From the NCBI GenBank assembly GCA_020137815.1, contig CM035350.1:5958180-6022179 (forward strand): a DNA stretch of 64,000 nt. Direction: 5' to 3'. Below, piece after piece: positions 1 to 8,231 of the stretch. The translations under genes and the position numbers were made by a program. The notes under the pieces were generated by a model that was not told where the DNA came from, searched no databases, and saw only the letters and a list, made by a program, of their open reading frames with translations. Origin of the DNA: Hormiphora californensis (taxonomy: Eukaryota; Ctenophora; Tentaculata; Cydippida; Pleurobrachiidae). How positions within the stretch are numbered: the stretch's first letter is position 1; each line of letters begins with the position of its first letter.

Positions 1-2
1 GT

Positions 3-404
3 AAAATGTACAACATGTCATGTTGGGATACGGGCGGTGGAGAAGACTATCACGTGTTACGTCCTCTTTCATATCCCGACACCCATGCGTTTCTGTTACT
101 TAATTCTGTTGAGTACAAAGACCAATTAGAATCTATTGAAACTTATTGGTGGCCAGAGTTGAAGCATCATTGTCCTGGAGTTCCTGTGATTTTGGTGGGT
201 TCAAAGGTGGACTTGAGGGATGAAAAAAGTTCGAGTTTTGAGGAAGGTCGTCAGATGGCAAAAAAGATTAAAGCAGCGTGCTATATGGAGTGTTCTTCAA
301 AAGAGAATATTGGAGTTACCGAAGTTTTTCAAGAAGCAATTAGACTGGGTGCCGAATACCAAGCTACCAAAAAGAACAAAAAGAAAAGGTGTAATTTACT
401 TTAA
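3..404 (+). CDS. Rho-family small GTPase, copy 1 (5' end outside window)
   Basis: Only the C-terminal two thirds is present; the reading frame is open to the window edge. It begins just before switch II, which reads CWDTGGGEDY where Rho proteins have WDTAGQEDY. The catalytic Gln (Ras Q61) and Ala59 are therefore both Gly. The base-recognition motif is GSKVDL (usually NKxD or TKxD), followed directly by the helix EEGRQMAKKI, so the about 13-residue Rho insert is missing. The end is a Lys-rich stretch plus CNLL, a CAAX-type prenylation box. It is the first of five intronless tandem copies on the + strand. The family is certain; a signalling role without GTP hydrolysis is inference. Confidence 0.85.
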   Translation, partial: KMYNMSCWDTGGGEDYHVLRPLSYPDTHAFLLLNSVEYKDQLESIETYWWPELKHHCPGVPVILVGSKVDLRDEKSSSFEEGRQMAKKIKAACYMECSSKENIGVTEVFQEAIRLGAEYQATKKNKKKRCNLL

Positions 405-456
405 ACCATTTATTTTATTATTATTTGAAGTTAAAGAATAATGGGTTTTGTTACAG

Positions 457-593
457 CTTTTTGGCCTAAAAACGGTAATTGGCGCTGAAAAAAATCGAGA
501 AAAACCATTCCGCCATAGGGGTGGCGGAATGGTTTTTCTCCAAAATTTGCTCGATTTTTTTTCAGCACCAATTACCGTTTTTAGGCCAAAAAG
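457..593. mobile_element. Hairpin (MITE-like) element between Rho copies 1 and 2
   Basis: The arm starting ctttttggcctaaaaacgg returns as its reverse complement at 593, with about 43 bp of near-perfect match per arm and a second inner hairpin (ccattccgcc/ggcggaatgg). There is no coding capacity and no clear target duplication. The shape fits a small non-autonomous inverted-repeat transposon. Confidence 0.6.
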
Positions 594-681
594 TCAATGT
601 TTTTATTGTTTGAGGTATGGGTTTTCGAATTTTGGCGGAGCGAGAGCGAAGTCCAGATAATTTTGAATTTTGAAGTTTTGA

Positions 682-811
682 CAAATGAAAAACAAGTGGT
701 TTTTTTTTTCAAACAATTGTTTCACTACCAGCGGTAGATCATCAGACTGATGATCTACCGCTGGTAGTGAAACAATTGTTTAGGAAAAAAAAACCACTTG
801 TTTTTCATTTG
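682..811. mobile_element. Near-perfect 130-bp palindrome
   Basis: It runs from caaatgaaaaacaagtgg to its reverse complement, folding about the centre atcatcagactgatgat. Only the central bases and a poly-T/poly-A length difference break the symmetry. It is non-coding, and no target duplication was recognised. Confidence 0.6.
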
Positions 812-940
812 TTTTCTGCTCTCGGTCCTGGATTGATTGAGCTCTCTCGTGTGATTCGAATACTCACTTTGAAGTTTTGAAGTTTTGATTGAAATTTTGG
901 CCAAAATTTCAGCCCCCACCCCCTGTTCCTCCACCCCTGC

Positions 941-1129
941 GTTGATAACTTTTTCGAAACGATTTGCGATAAAAATGATAGCTTATTATGTGTCCAAGTG
1001 TGAAATTGTTTGTATGACCGGCCCTGATGACAAACTTGTTTAACTTTACCGTACACAAGTATCCTTGGTAAATTTCCTAATAACTATTTATGCATTTATT
1101 TAAAGACATCTTTCTTCCACTAGAAAGCG
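941..1129. repeat. Duplicated spacer and leader of the Rho array
   Basis: The block beginning actttttcgaaacgatttgc, with the following catctttcttccactag leader that ends just before the ATG, recurs downstream of copy 2 (1728-1830) and between copies 3 and 4 (4912-5171). The array thus grew by duplication of a unit of ORF plus flanks. The leader looks like a polypyrimidine tract plus AG, that is, a 3' splice site 6 bases before each ATG, so an intron in the 5' UTR is likely. Confidence 0.6.
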
Positions 1130-1708
1130 ATGGATGAAGATGAGTTTAATCCAGATTGGCCTACTCTGAAATTTATTGCAGTTGGACGTGGTGCGATGGG
1201 TAAAACCTGTATGCTGATTCGCTACTTTAAAAATGAATTCCCTGAGATATACGTCCCCACTGTTTATGATAACACTATAAAACATGTGGAGTGTGATGGT
1301 AAAATGTACAATGTGACATGTTGGGATACGGGTGGTGGAGAAGACTATGATAGGCTACGACCTCTGTCTTATCCTGACACAGATGTATTTCTGCTACTGA
1401 GTGCTGTGAATTATAAAGACGAGTTTGAAGATATTGAAACTTATTGGTGGCCAGAGTTGAGGCATCATTGTCCTGAAGTTCCTGTGATTTTGGTGGGTTC
1501 AAAGGTGGACTTGAGGGATGAGAACAGTTTGAGTTTTGAGGAGGGTCGTAAGATGGCAGAAAGGATTAAAGCAGCCTGCTATATGGAGTGTTCGTCAAAA
1601 GATGACATTGGAGTTACCGAGGTTTTTCAAGAAGCAATTAGATTCGGCGCTGAATACCAAGCTACCAAAAAGAACAAAAAGAAAAAGAAAGGATGTTGTT
1701 TACTATAA
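1130..1708 (+). CDS. Rho-family small GTPase, copy 2, complete
   Basis: This intronless 192-residue protein is the best reference copy of the array. The P-loop is GRGAMGKT (residues 19-26), switch I contains YVPTVYDN (41-48), and switch II is WDTGGGEDY with Gly70 at the Ras Gln61 position. The usual YWWPELRHHCPEVPVILVG core follows, then GSKVDL, a G5-like ECSSK, a Lys-rich tail and the CAAX box CCLL. The Rho insert helix is absent. In Rho and Ras proteins a missing Gln61 impairs GTP hydrolysis, as in Rnd-type atypical members. This copy may therefore be constitutively GTP-bound and controlled by expression or location; that is inference. The ATG follows the conserved leader ttccactagaaagcg. 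Confidence 0.9.
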   Translation: MDEDEFNPDWPTLKFIAVGRGAMGKTCMLIRYFKNEFPEIYVPTVYDNTIKHVECDGKMYNVTCWDTGGGEDYDRLRPLSYPDTDVFLLLSAVNYKDEFEDIETYWWPELRHHCPEVPVILVGSKVDLRDENSLSFEEGRKMAERIKAACYMECSSKDDIGVTEVFQEAIRFGAEYQATKKNKKKKKGCCLL

Positions 1709-1830
1709 ATCTTTTTTATTGGTCTTTGTTAACTTTTTCGGAACGATTTGCGATAAAAATGATAGCTTTGTGTCCAAGTGTTTTGAAATTTTTGTATGGC
1801 CGGCTCTAGTGACAAACTTGTGTGAAACCC

Positions 1831-2307
1831 GATAGTTGATTTATCAGTCGTTTGAACATTTTACGCGCACACGTTAACTGCGAGATGGGGGATTTAACAC
1901 CCTGCTCGCTCTTTATCAGACCAGTGCCCATTTTCACGCGTTTCTCTTCATTTCCATAACATGCGTGTAAATTTCCAAGTAATGAAAATGTGTGTAAACA
2001 CACAGTTCTGTCAATAACAGAGAGGGGAACACATCTGCAACACTTTTCAATGTTATCTCTCTCATCAAGAGGCAAAATAGTCGCATTCCATTCGTTTCTC
2101 TCTCTCATTCTCTCTTTTACTGTTCAATATCTCTCACTGTGTGTTTTGCCCCTAATCTTTCTCTCTCTTTCTCAAACATGTTAGGAACAGTAGACACTAA
2201 GTCTACACACATTTTGAGAGTGTCTGTTGACTATTTGCCAGTAGTCCTTGTGTGTTACCCCTTGTGTTGTGTCTCTTATTTGTGTGTAATTACTATCGGG
2301 TTTCATA
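1831..2307. other. Spacer downstream of Rho copy 2
   Basis: No gene or convincing repeat was seen. The 2040-2170 stretch is CT-rich. Confidence 0.5.
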
Positions 2308-2506
2308 AACTATGAACGTTTGTTAGCCTATCGCGTTATAGGTTTAAATCACCTCCCCCTCACCCTCGGCTGGCGCCTCGGGATCGGCGTCGGGATTTAA
2401 ACCAGTTTAATCGCCCTGCCGGGCGATTAAACTCCAGTTGGCTGTCCCCAGCTCGCGCTGGGAACAGCCAACTTGATAACGTGCCAGTCTACAAACGTTC
2501 ATAGTT
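2308..2506. mobile_element. Inverted-repeat element with three inner hairpins
   Basis: The outer arms are aactatgaacgtttgt and acaaacgttcatagtt. Inside lie three successive hairpins: ggtttaaat/atttaaacc, gtttaatcgcc/gggcgattaaac and agttggctgt/acagccaact. A direct TTCAT flanks both ends and may be the target duplication. It is non-coding. Confidence 0.55.
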
Positions 2507-2516
2507 CATTTAACTT

Positions 2517-2588
2517 CTGTCTGGCAGCGCCAGATACCGTCTTGATTCTCAATCAGTGCGCTCAAATTGGGTCTGCGGCGCCAGACAG
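2517..2588. mobile_element. 72-bp CTGTCTGGC-ended short element, copy 1
   Basis: The ends are ctgtctggcagcgcc and ggcgccagacag. A near-identical copy lies at 5028-5099, in the same flanks and so duplicated with the array. A third, diverged copy is at 13118-13193, outside the duplicated flanks, which shows that the sequence moves or spreads independently. Confidence 0.6.
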
Positions 2589-2625
2589 TACCGTTCATAA
2601 GTATTTCTGGTAAATTTGCTAACTA

Positions 2626-3792
2626 CAGAGAGGCGTGTATGGTGAAGTGCAGGGCGAGTTATTTGACCTGGTACGGGACCTGTTTACACATGCTGGTATC
2701 AAGGATTCCTTCCCGAAGAGTTTGACTGCCGGACGTAGTGTGTGGGATAGCCTGAAGTGTCCGAGCAAGAGTAAGATCAAGGGGATAAAGAAGCCAGAAC
2801 TAGAGGATTTCACAGAGAAAGTGTGCCGTTTCCTGATGGAGAGGTGTTACCCGTTGCTCGACCGTCTGAGTACTGAAGTTGAAGACAATGAGAGGAAACT
2901 ACTGGATAGTCAAGAGGAACTGATTGTTTCTCAGCGAGCATTGGTTGAGGCACAGGGGCAGCTGGTTAAATTGCAGTGTGAGTTGTTAGGGAAGCGAGAT
3001 AAGGAGATTACTGCTGTGCAGTCTATTGCTGAAGAGGAGATAAAGACGTTTTCCTCAGTTCTGAAAAAGAGTTGTGACAGTGCTCTAGCTCCGAAACGTA
3101 TTCGTACTGCAATAACGAGTGCTACAGAGGACAGGACAAGTAACGTGATTGTCCATGGACTATTTGATGATCCCAGTGAAAGTAGTAAAGATCTGGAACA
3201 TTCAGTTTGTGGAGTTTTCGACTACATGGGTGAATGTGTGACTAGTGTTTACAGCATGACGCGTCTCGGAAGGTACAAGGAGGGTACTGACCGACCTGTT
3301 AAACTGCGCCTGTCTGGCCGTGAATTTCGAGATCTGATCCTGTCCCACAAAAGTGGTCTGAAGAAGTCGGATAGGTACAAAGATCTGTACATCTCCCCGG
3401 ACCGTTCCCCGGAAGAGAGAGAGGAGAGGAGGAAGTTGGTGGCTGAGCTGAAGGAGAGGAAGGCGGCGGCACCAGGCAAGACCTTTGGGATAAGAGGAGG
3501 CAAGGTTATGGAGGTGGTGGTGTGAGGGCGTGAACGTGAGCGTATTGAACTGTGTTGTTTATGTTTGTGTTTATGATTTTGACTAGGTTTTGTTACTGGA
3601 CTTTGAGCATCTGAGCACCGGACTTTTTACTAGATGGACATTTTTTGTTTCTATAGTTTATCTAGAGTTTTAGGTTTTATATACAGAGGTGAACCGCTCT
3701 GAAGCTCCGTAGTACTAGTGTTTTTTGGATTCTGGTACCCTACGGGGTCTGAGCGTGTATATAAATTCTGTTATTATTATTATTATTATTAT
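2626..3792 (+). mobile_element. ORF1-only non-LTR retroelement (half-LINE type)
   Basis: The insert is bracketed by direct AACTA (2621-2625 and 3793-3797). The flanks match the uninterrupted spacers of the other Rho copies. It starts just before a 296-residue ORF1 and ends in a (TTA)n tail, typical of a target-primed non-LTR insertion. There is no endonuclease or reverse transcriptase, so it must have been mobilised in trans. A related ORF1, broken by other insertions, lies at 30137-33998 on the other strand. Confidence 0.7.
2635..3525 (+). CDS. Retroelement ORF1-like protein
   Basis: An intact 296-residue frame fills the half-LINE. A long coiled-coil-like central part (about residues 85-150, rich in E, Q, K and L) is followed by a globular part with NVIVHGL and then YKDLYISPDRSPEERE, a pattern typical of CR1/L2/Jockey-type ORF1 and similar retroelement nucleic-acid-binding proteins. 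The first codon read in frame lies right at the element's 5' end. It is probably an RNA-binding chaperone of the element. Family placement rests on motif resemblance, including to the ORF1 at 30137-33998. Confidence 0.6.
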   Translation: MYGEVQGELFDLVRDLFTHAGIKDSFPKSLTAGRSVWDSLKCPSKSKIKGIKKPELEDFTEKVCRFLMERCYPLLDRLSTEVEDNERKLLDSQEELIVSQRALVEAQGQLVKLQCELLGKRDKEITAVQSIAEEEIKTFSSVLKKSCDSALAPKRIRTAITSATEDRTSNVIVHGLFDDPSESSKDLEHSVCGVFDYMGECVTSVYSMTRLGRYKEGTDRPVKLRLSGREFRDLILSHKSGLKKSDRYKDLYISPDRSPEEREERRKLVAELKERKAAAPGKTFGIRGGKVMEVVV

Positions 3793-3820
3793 AACTATTT
3801 GTGCCTCTTTCTTCCACTAG

Positions 3821-4072
3821 GGGAAACTCTAACTGAATGCCCGCACAGTAATGGCGTCCCATCACTGGTAAAACTCTAATTTAATGGACGGAATGATGGA
3901 AGAATGCGCGACCATGCTCGTGTGTTTGTCATCGCGCCCTACGTAACAGCCTTTTTTTGGCAAAATTTGTGGCAAATCCTGACGCGCACAGAGTGATGAC
4001 TCCCATTATCAGTTAGATTTTTACCAGTGATGTGACGCCATTACTGCGCAGGCATTCAGTTAGAGTTTCCCC
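3821..4072. mobile_element. 252-bp MITE inserted 10 bp before the start codon of Rho copy 3
   Basis: The arms gggaaactctaactgaatgc and their reverse complement extend for about 60 bp. The insertion point is the CTAG of the conserved leader ttccactag|aaagcgATG, and CTAG is present on both sides (3817-3820, 4073-4076). The new junction reads tttccccctag, so a splice-acceptor-like sequence is rebuilt just before the ATG. Confidence 0.75.
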
Positions 4073-4082
4073 CTAGAAAGCG

Positions 4083-4727
4083 ATGGATGAGGATGAGTTA
4101 TATCCAGCGTATAATCCAGATTGGCCTACTCTGAAATTTGTTGCAGTTGGATATGGTGCGATGGGTAAAACCTGTATGCTGATTCGCTACTGTAAAAATG
4201 AATTCCCTGTTTATGAATTTCCTGTTTATGATAACAGTATAAAACATGTGGAGTGTGATGGTAAAATGTACAATGTGACATGTTGGGATACGGGTGGTGG
4301 AGAAGACTATGATAGGCTACGACCTCTGTCTTATCCTGACACCGATGTATTTCTGCTACTGAGTGCTGTGAATTATAAAGACAAGTTTGAAGATATTGCA
4401 ACTTATTGGTGGCCAGAGTTGAAGCATCACTGTCCTGATGTTCCTGTGATTTTGGTGGGTTCAATGGTGGACTTGAGGAATGAGAACAGTTTTAGTTTTG
4501 ATGAGGGTCGTCAGATGGCAGAAAGGATCGGAGCAGCGTGCTATATGGAGTGTTCGTCTAAAGATGACATTGGAGTCACCGAGGTTTTTCAAGAAGCAAT
4601 TAGACTGGGTGGCGAATATCAAGCGATAAAAAAGAACAAAAAGAAAAAGAAAGGATGTTATTTACTAAAGGTCCCCCCAAACTACTATGTCCCTTGCTGC
4701 GCGCGACCGGATTTTAGACGGCCATAG
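4083..4727 (+). CDS. Rho-family small GTPase, copy 3, C-terminus altered by MITE
   Basis: It is closely related to copy 2 (P-loop GYGAMGKT, switch II WDTGGGEDY, GSMVDL in place of GSKVDL, no Rho insert). The family end would be GCYLL then stop, but a MITE begins directly after that CTA codon. Translation now runs 19 residues into the element (ending RRP), so the CYLL box is internal and no longer a CAAX signal. The protein should not be prenylated and would be soluble or inactive; it may be a recent pseudogene. The frame is otherwise open. A second MITE sits immediately upstream of the ATG. Confidence 0.8.
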   Translation: MDEDELYPAYNPDWPTLKFVAVGYGAMGKTCMLIRYCKNEFPVYEFPVYDNSIKHVECDGKMYNVTCWDTGGGEDYDRLRPLSYPDTDVFLLLSAVNYKDKFEDIATYWWPELKHHCPDVPVILVGSMVDLRNENSFSFDEGRQMAERIGAACYMECSSKDDIGVTEVFQEAIRLGGEYQAIKKNKKKKKGCYLLKVPPNYYVPCCARPDFRRP

Positions 4728-4895
4728 CTCCACCCCCTGATAAGATAGAGACTTGAAATTTGTTTTGTAGGGAGATCATATCGAGTTCTTCGTACAGAAC
4801 AAATTTCAAGCTTCTATCTCATCAGGGAGTGGAGTTATGACCGTGGGAAATTTCACAAAACCCGAGTGAGGGACATAGTAGTTTGGGGTGTACTT
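4668..4895. mobile_element. 228-bp TA-flanked MITE at the stop codon of Rho copy 3
   Basis: Terminal inverted repeats of 27 bp with three mismatches end in ccccaaactactatgtccct. A TA dinucleotide flanks each end (4666-4667, 4896-4897), the signature of Tc1/mariner-type insertion. An inner inverted repeat contains gataagatagagacttgaaa. The related element at 45293-45565 has a similar inner sequence and the same TA target. Confidence 0.8.
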
Positions 4896-5027
4896 TATAA
4901 ATCTTTTTTATTGGTCTTTGTTAACTTTTTCGGAACGATTTGTGATCAAAATTATAGCTTTGTGTCCAAGTGTTGTGAAATTTTTGTATGGCCGGCTCTA
5001 GCCTCTAGTGACAAACTTGTTTAACTT

Positions 5028-5099
5028 CTGTCTGGCAGCGCCAGATACCGTCTTGATTCTCAATCAGTGCGCTCAAATGGGGTCTGCGGCGCCAGACAG
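5028..5099. mobile_element. 72-bp CTGTCTGGC-ended short element, copy 2
   Basis: It differs from the 2517-2588 copy by very few bases and lies in the same spacer context, so it was duplicated together with the Rho unit. Confidence 0.6.
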
Positions 5100-5171
5100 T
5101 ACCGTATTACATATGTATTTCTGGTAAATTTTTCTAGCTATTTAAAGACATCTTTCTTCCACTAGAAAGCG

Positions 5172-5765
5172 ATGGATGAGGATGCGTTATATCCAGCGTG
5201 TAATCCAGATTGGCCTATTCTGAAATTTATTGCAGTTGGACGTGGTGCGATGGGTAAAACCTGTATGCTGATTCGCTACTTTAAAAATGAATTCCCCGAG
5301 ATATATTGCCCTACCGTTTTCGAAAATAATCTTAAACATGTAGAGTGTGATGGTGGAATGTATAACATATCATGTTGGGATACGGGCGGTGGTGGAGAAG
5401 ACTATGATAGGCTACGACCTCTGTCTTATCCTGAAACCGATGCATTTCTGCTACTGAGTGCTGTGAATTGTAAAGACGAGTTTGAAAATATTGAATCTTA
5501 TTGGTGGCCAGAGTTGAAGCATCATTGTCCTGATGTTCCTGTGATTTTGGTGGGTTCAAAGGTGGACTTGAGGGATGAGAACAGTGTGAGTTTTGAGGAA
5601 GGTCGTCAGATGGCAGAAAGGATCGGAGCAGCGTGCTACATGGAGTGTTCTTCAAAAGAGAATATTGGAGTCACCGAAGTTTTTCAAGAAGCGATTAGAC
5701 TGGTTGGCGATTACCAAGCTACCAAAAAGAACAAAAAGAAAAAGTTGAAATGTAACCTTTTATAA
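5172..5765 (+). CDS. Rho-family small GTPase, copy 4, complete
   Basis: An intronless 197-residue protein. The P-loop is GRGAMGKT, switch I contains YCPTVFEN, and switch II carries one extra Gly (WDTGGGGEDYDRLRP), a one-codon expansion in the catalytic loop. GSKVDL, a missing Rho insert, a Lys-rich tail and a CNLL prenyl box follow. As in the other copies no Gln is available for GTP hydrolysis. The stretch from about 5500 to 5650 is nearly identical in DNA to copy 5, although the rest of copy 5 is strongly diverged. Confidence 0.88.
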   Translation: MDEDALYPACNPDWPILKFIAVGRGAMGKTCMLIRYFKNEFPEIYCPTVFENNLKHVECDGGMYNISCWDTGGGGEDYDRLRPLSYPETDAFLLLSAVNCKDEFENIESYWWPELKHHCPDVPVILVGSKVDLRDENSVSFEEGRQMAERIGAACYMECSSKENIGVTEVFQEAIRLVGDYQATKKNKKKKLKCNLL

Positions 5766-5992
5766 AACCTTTTAAATAAAGAAATAAGTTTTTTTTAAGT
5801 AAAGAAATAAGTTTGTTAAAAATATATTTGTTCGTGTGTCTTTTGTAAAGAATATTTTCTACCTGAAATGTTATTTTTAATCGTCTAGTTAGCGAATTTA
5901 TCCCGAACAGCAGTGGAGCTCCACTTTCGCCTGATTCCATGTTTCATTTAAACTTCGCTTCTGCATTCTTTCAGCACATACAGGAGAACGAA

Positions 5993-6550
5993 ATGATATC
6001 GGATATCAAGACGATTTTTGTTGGTCATTGCAACATGGGGAAAACATCTCTTTTACTTCGATACCATTTGGGCACATTCCCCGACGAAAGAAACTCTATT
6101 TCGTTTGATAATTGTAAGCCATCTCAGTTGAATGTCAAGGGGGAGACTGTTAATCTGGGGTGTTTTGATACTAGTGGTGGGGAGGATTATGAATCTCTTC
6201 GTCCATTGTCTTACCCGCAAACTGATGTTTTTGTTCTTTTAGCAGCTATCGACAACTTAGAAAATTTAAAAGATACAGAAGAGTATTGGTGGCCAGAGTT
6301 GAAGCATCATTGTCCTGATGTTCCTGTGATTTTGGTGGGTTCAAAGGTGGACTTGAGGGATGAGAACAGTGTGAGTTTTGAAGAGGGTCGTCATATGGCA
6401 GAAAAGATCGGAGCAGCCTGCTATATGGAGTGTTCAGCTCTTAACGGAGAGGGGGTGAATGAGGTTTTCCAGAAAACTGCAGAAGTGGGCCTTGAGTACT
6501 TTTCAAATCTGCCAAAACCAACGAAGAGAAAGCACTGCACAATTCTTTGA
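5993..6550 (+). CDS. Divergent Rho-family GTPase, copy 5
   Basis: The start is placed at the ATG after gcattctttcag, a good 3' splice site; a longer in-frame start at 5939 exists but would cross that site. The P-loop is GHCNMGKT and switch I is poorly conserved (ERNSISFDN). Switch II is FDTSGGEDYESLRP, again without Gln61. The middle, YWWPELKHHCPDVPVILVG to CYMECS, is nearly base-for-base copy 4 (6284-6434), while both flanks are far apart: a gene-conversion tract. The end is KRKHCTIL, a CAAX box. About 185 residues. Confidence 0.85.
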   Translation: MISDIKTIFVGHCNMGKTSLLLRYHLGTFPDERNSISFDNCKPSQLNVKGETVNLGCFDTSGGEDYESLRPLSYPQTDVFVLLAAIDNLENLKDTEEYWWPELKHHCPDVPVILVGSKVDLRDENSVSFEEGRHMAEKIGAACYMECSALNGEGVNEVFQKTAEVGLEYFSNLPKPTKRKHCTIL

Positions 6551-6621
6551 TTCTTTCTTGTAAAAACAAAGCAATCGTTTGTTAATCAAGTAACAATTGT
6601 TTGTGCCTAATATGCCTCATC

Positions 6622-6666
6622 TTGCCTAGCTAGACTCTGTTTCGCGGAGGGTTAGAACATAACAAG
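6622..6666. mobile_element. Short TTGCC...AACAAG element (hAT-like family), old copy
   Basis: The ends ttgcctagctagactctgtttcg and gttagaacataacaag match the copies at 13492-13565 and 61972-62033. The flanks give only an imperfect 8-bp duplication, so this copy is probably old. Confidence 0.5.
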
Positions 6667-7135
6667 CCTTACCGTAAACTTTCTTAGTTAGCGGTATGTC
6701 TTCTGAACCAGGGGACTCGACACGGTTTTGCATCCTTGGCACACAGGCAAAACAACTCTCTGCTTAAGGGTACACCTGGCGTTTTTCATCATCGAGTGCC
6801 CAACCAAATGACTTCACCAGGGTTTAGGCCATACAAAATGGACCTCAAATATGCAATTTTAGCCCTAAATTCGAATTCATATTTTTGCTACAGCCTATTT
6901 TCAAAGTGGCGTTTTTTCAAATTTTGTTGGATTTTTTAACCTCAGGACCACTTTTTTTGAGATAGAAACATTAAATTCTTGGAATTTGAAGAGAATGTAA
7001 AGGTGAATAAGCCCAAAGAAGGATTTTTGAAATGGAGCTTATTTCTGGCCATGAGAACGGTTTACTTTTTTGCTTCTTTGACACGCTGGCTGAGAATGTT
7101 CCCATGCTTCATTAGAGATGAAAATCTGGAAATAG

Positions 7136-7858
7136 TTGCTCAAAACGATTATCTATGTGGCCCAAAAATTTTGGAACTTTCCCGCCAAAGATGTGGTGTA
7201 CAGAGCTTGTTTTGTGAAACCCGTCTTTTTGAAAAAGAGGGGAATTCTCTGTATCTCAAAAACGGATGATCGTAGAGACCTGCGACCAAGCTTAATCGAT
7301 TCAGAAGGTCCGATTTTGGGGGAGTCTTCTGAGAGACATTTTGCTCCTACTCCAACCGTTTTTGCTGTAATTGCGAAAAAGGTATCAGCAAGTAAGGGGG
7401 AAATCAGCCCGAAGCAGGCTACTGGAATATTTTGTAGCTCACGTCCCCACGATCGCCCTGTCTGTACTCTCACAAAATGTATTGTCTGTCCTTTGATCAC
7501 CAGTGACAAGTATGATTGCAGAATAAAGGGTGTTGTATATAGAGTTAAGTGCGAGCTATGCCAAGAGTTCTATGTGGGTGAGACCGCACGCCCAATACAT
7601 GACCGGATGCTAGAACATCGGCGGGCGGCGATCAACCCCACATCAACATCATACCAGAACAATGCATTTGCGACACACTATAAAGAGACACACGAGGGTA
7701 GTACCCCTATTTTAAGTTTGGAAATACTGAAATCGAATCTTTCGAGAACTATACAGAGAAAGATTAGTGAAGCTGATTTCATACAACAACTGAAACCTAC
7801 TCTGAACAACAAGAAAGAGTGTGAGAGTGCTCTAGGCTTCCTAGTCAGTAATAGTTGA
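7136..7858 (+). CDS. GIY-YIG endonuclease-like ORF (Penelope type)
   Basis: This 240-residue frame contains VVYRVKCELCQEFYVGETAR and later HDRMLEHRRA. That matches the GIY-YIG core with paired cysteines just before it, as found at the C-terminus of Penelope-like retroelement proteins. Upstream CTLTKCIVC adds another Cys pair, and KETHEG and LKPTLNNKKE fit the end of the domain. No reverse transcriptase precedes it. The first about 80 residues lie within the left terminal repeat, so the true start is uncertain. It is probably a truncated retroelement ORF; nuclease activity is possible but not shown. Confidence 0.65.
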   Translation: MLKTIIYVAQKFWNFPAKDVVYRACFVKPVFLKKRGILCISKTDDRRDLRPSLIDSEGPILGESSERHFAPTPTVFAVIAKKVSASKGEISPKQATGIFCSSRPHDRPVCTLTKCIVCPLITSDKYDCRIKGVVYRVKCELCQEFYVGETARPIHDRMLEHRRAAINPTSTSYQNNAFATHYKETHEGSTPILSLEILKSNLSRTIQRKISEADFIQQLKPTLNNKKECESALGFLVSNS

Positions 7859-7989
7859 TAAGTCCTAGAGTACTCGTCATAGCTCTGTGTATAGTACAAT
7901 CTGAATTTATGTATATCTGATCCGATGTGAGAATGAGTGAGAGAGAGGGGGAGAGAGTGAGAGATAGAGTTTGTGAGTTGAGTAGAGAG

Positions 7990-8000
7990 AGTAAGTGAGA

Positions 8001-8080
<80 letters not shown>
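7990..8080. repeat. (GA)n microsatellite
   Basis: An almost pure GA run lies between the GIY-YIG ORF and the right arm of the TTAA element. Confidence 0.95.
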
Positions 8081-8082
<2 letters not shown>

Positions 8083-8182
8083 TATAGAGAGTGAGAGTGA
8101 GAGAGATAGAGAGTACGTGATTGTTTTGATATGAATTTCGATTTTGATTCCTATTCCTAATATGTTCTATTTTTAGCTACTA

Positions 8183-8231
8183 CTGATGATGGTGTTAAAC
8201 ACCGAAATATCTGGTTTCATCCAATAATATC
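8183..8231 (+). ncRNA. Hammerhead-ribozyme-like core downstream of the GIY-YIG ORF
   Basis: CTGATGA (8183-8189) is followed by a hairpin (ggtgt-taa-acacc), GAAA (8204-8207), a short hairpin ATAT/ATAT, and then C at 8231: the order CUGANGA, stem II, GAAA, stem III, UH of a hammerhead. Hammerhead motifs are known in Penelope-like elements. Pairing for stem I is not convincing, so the copy may be inactive or the match partly chance. Confidence 0.35.
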
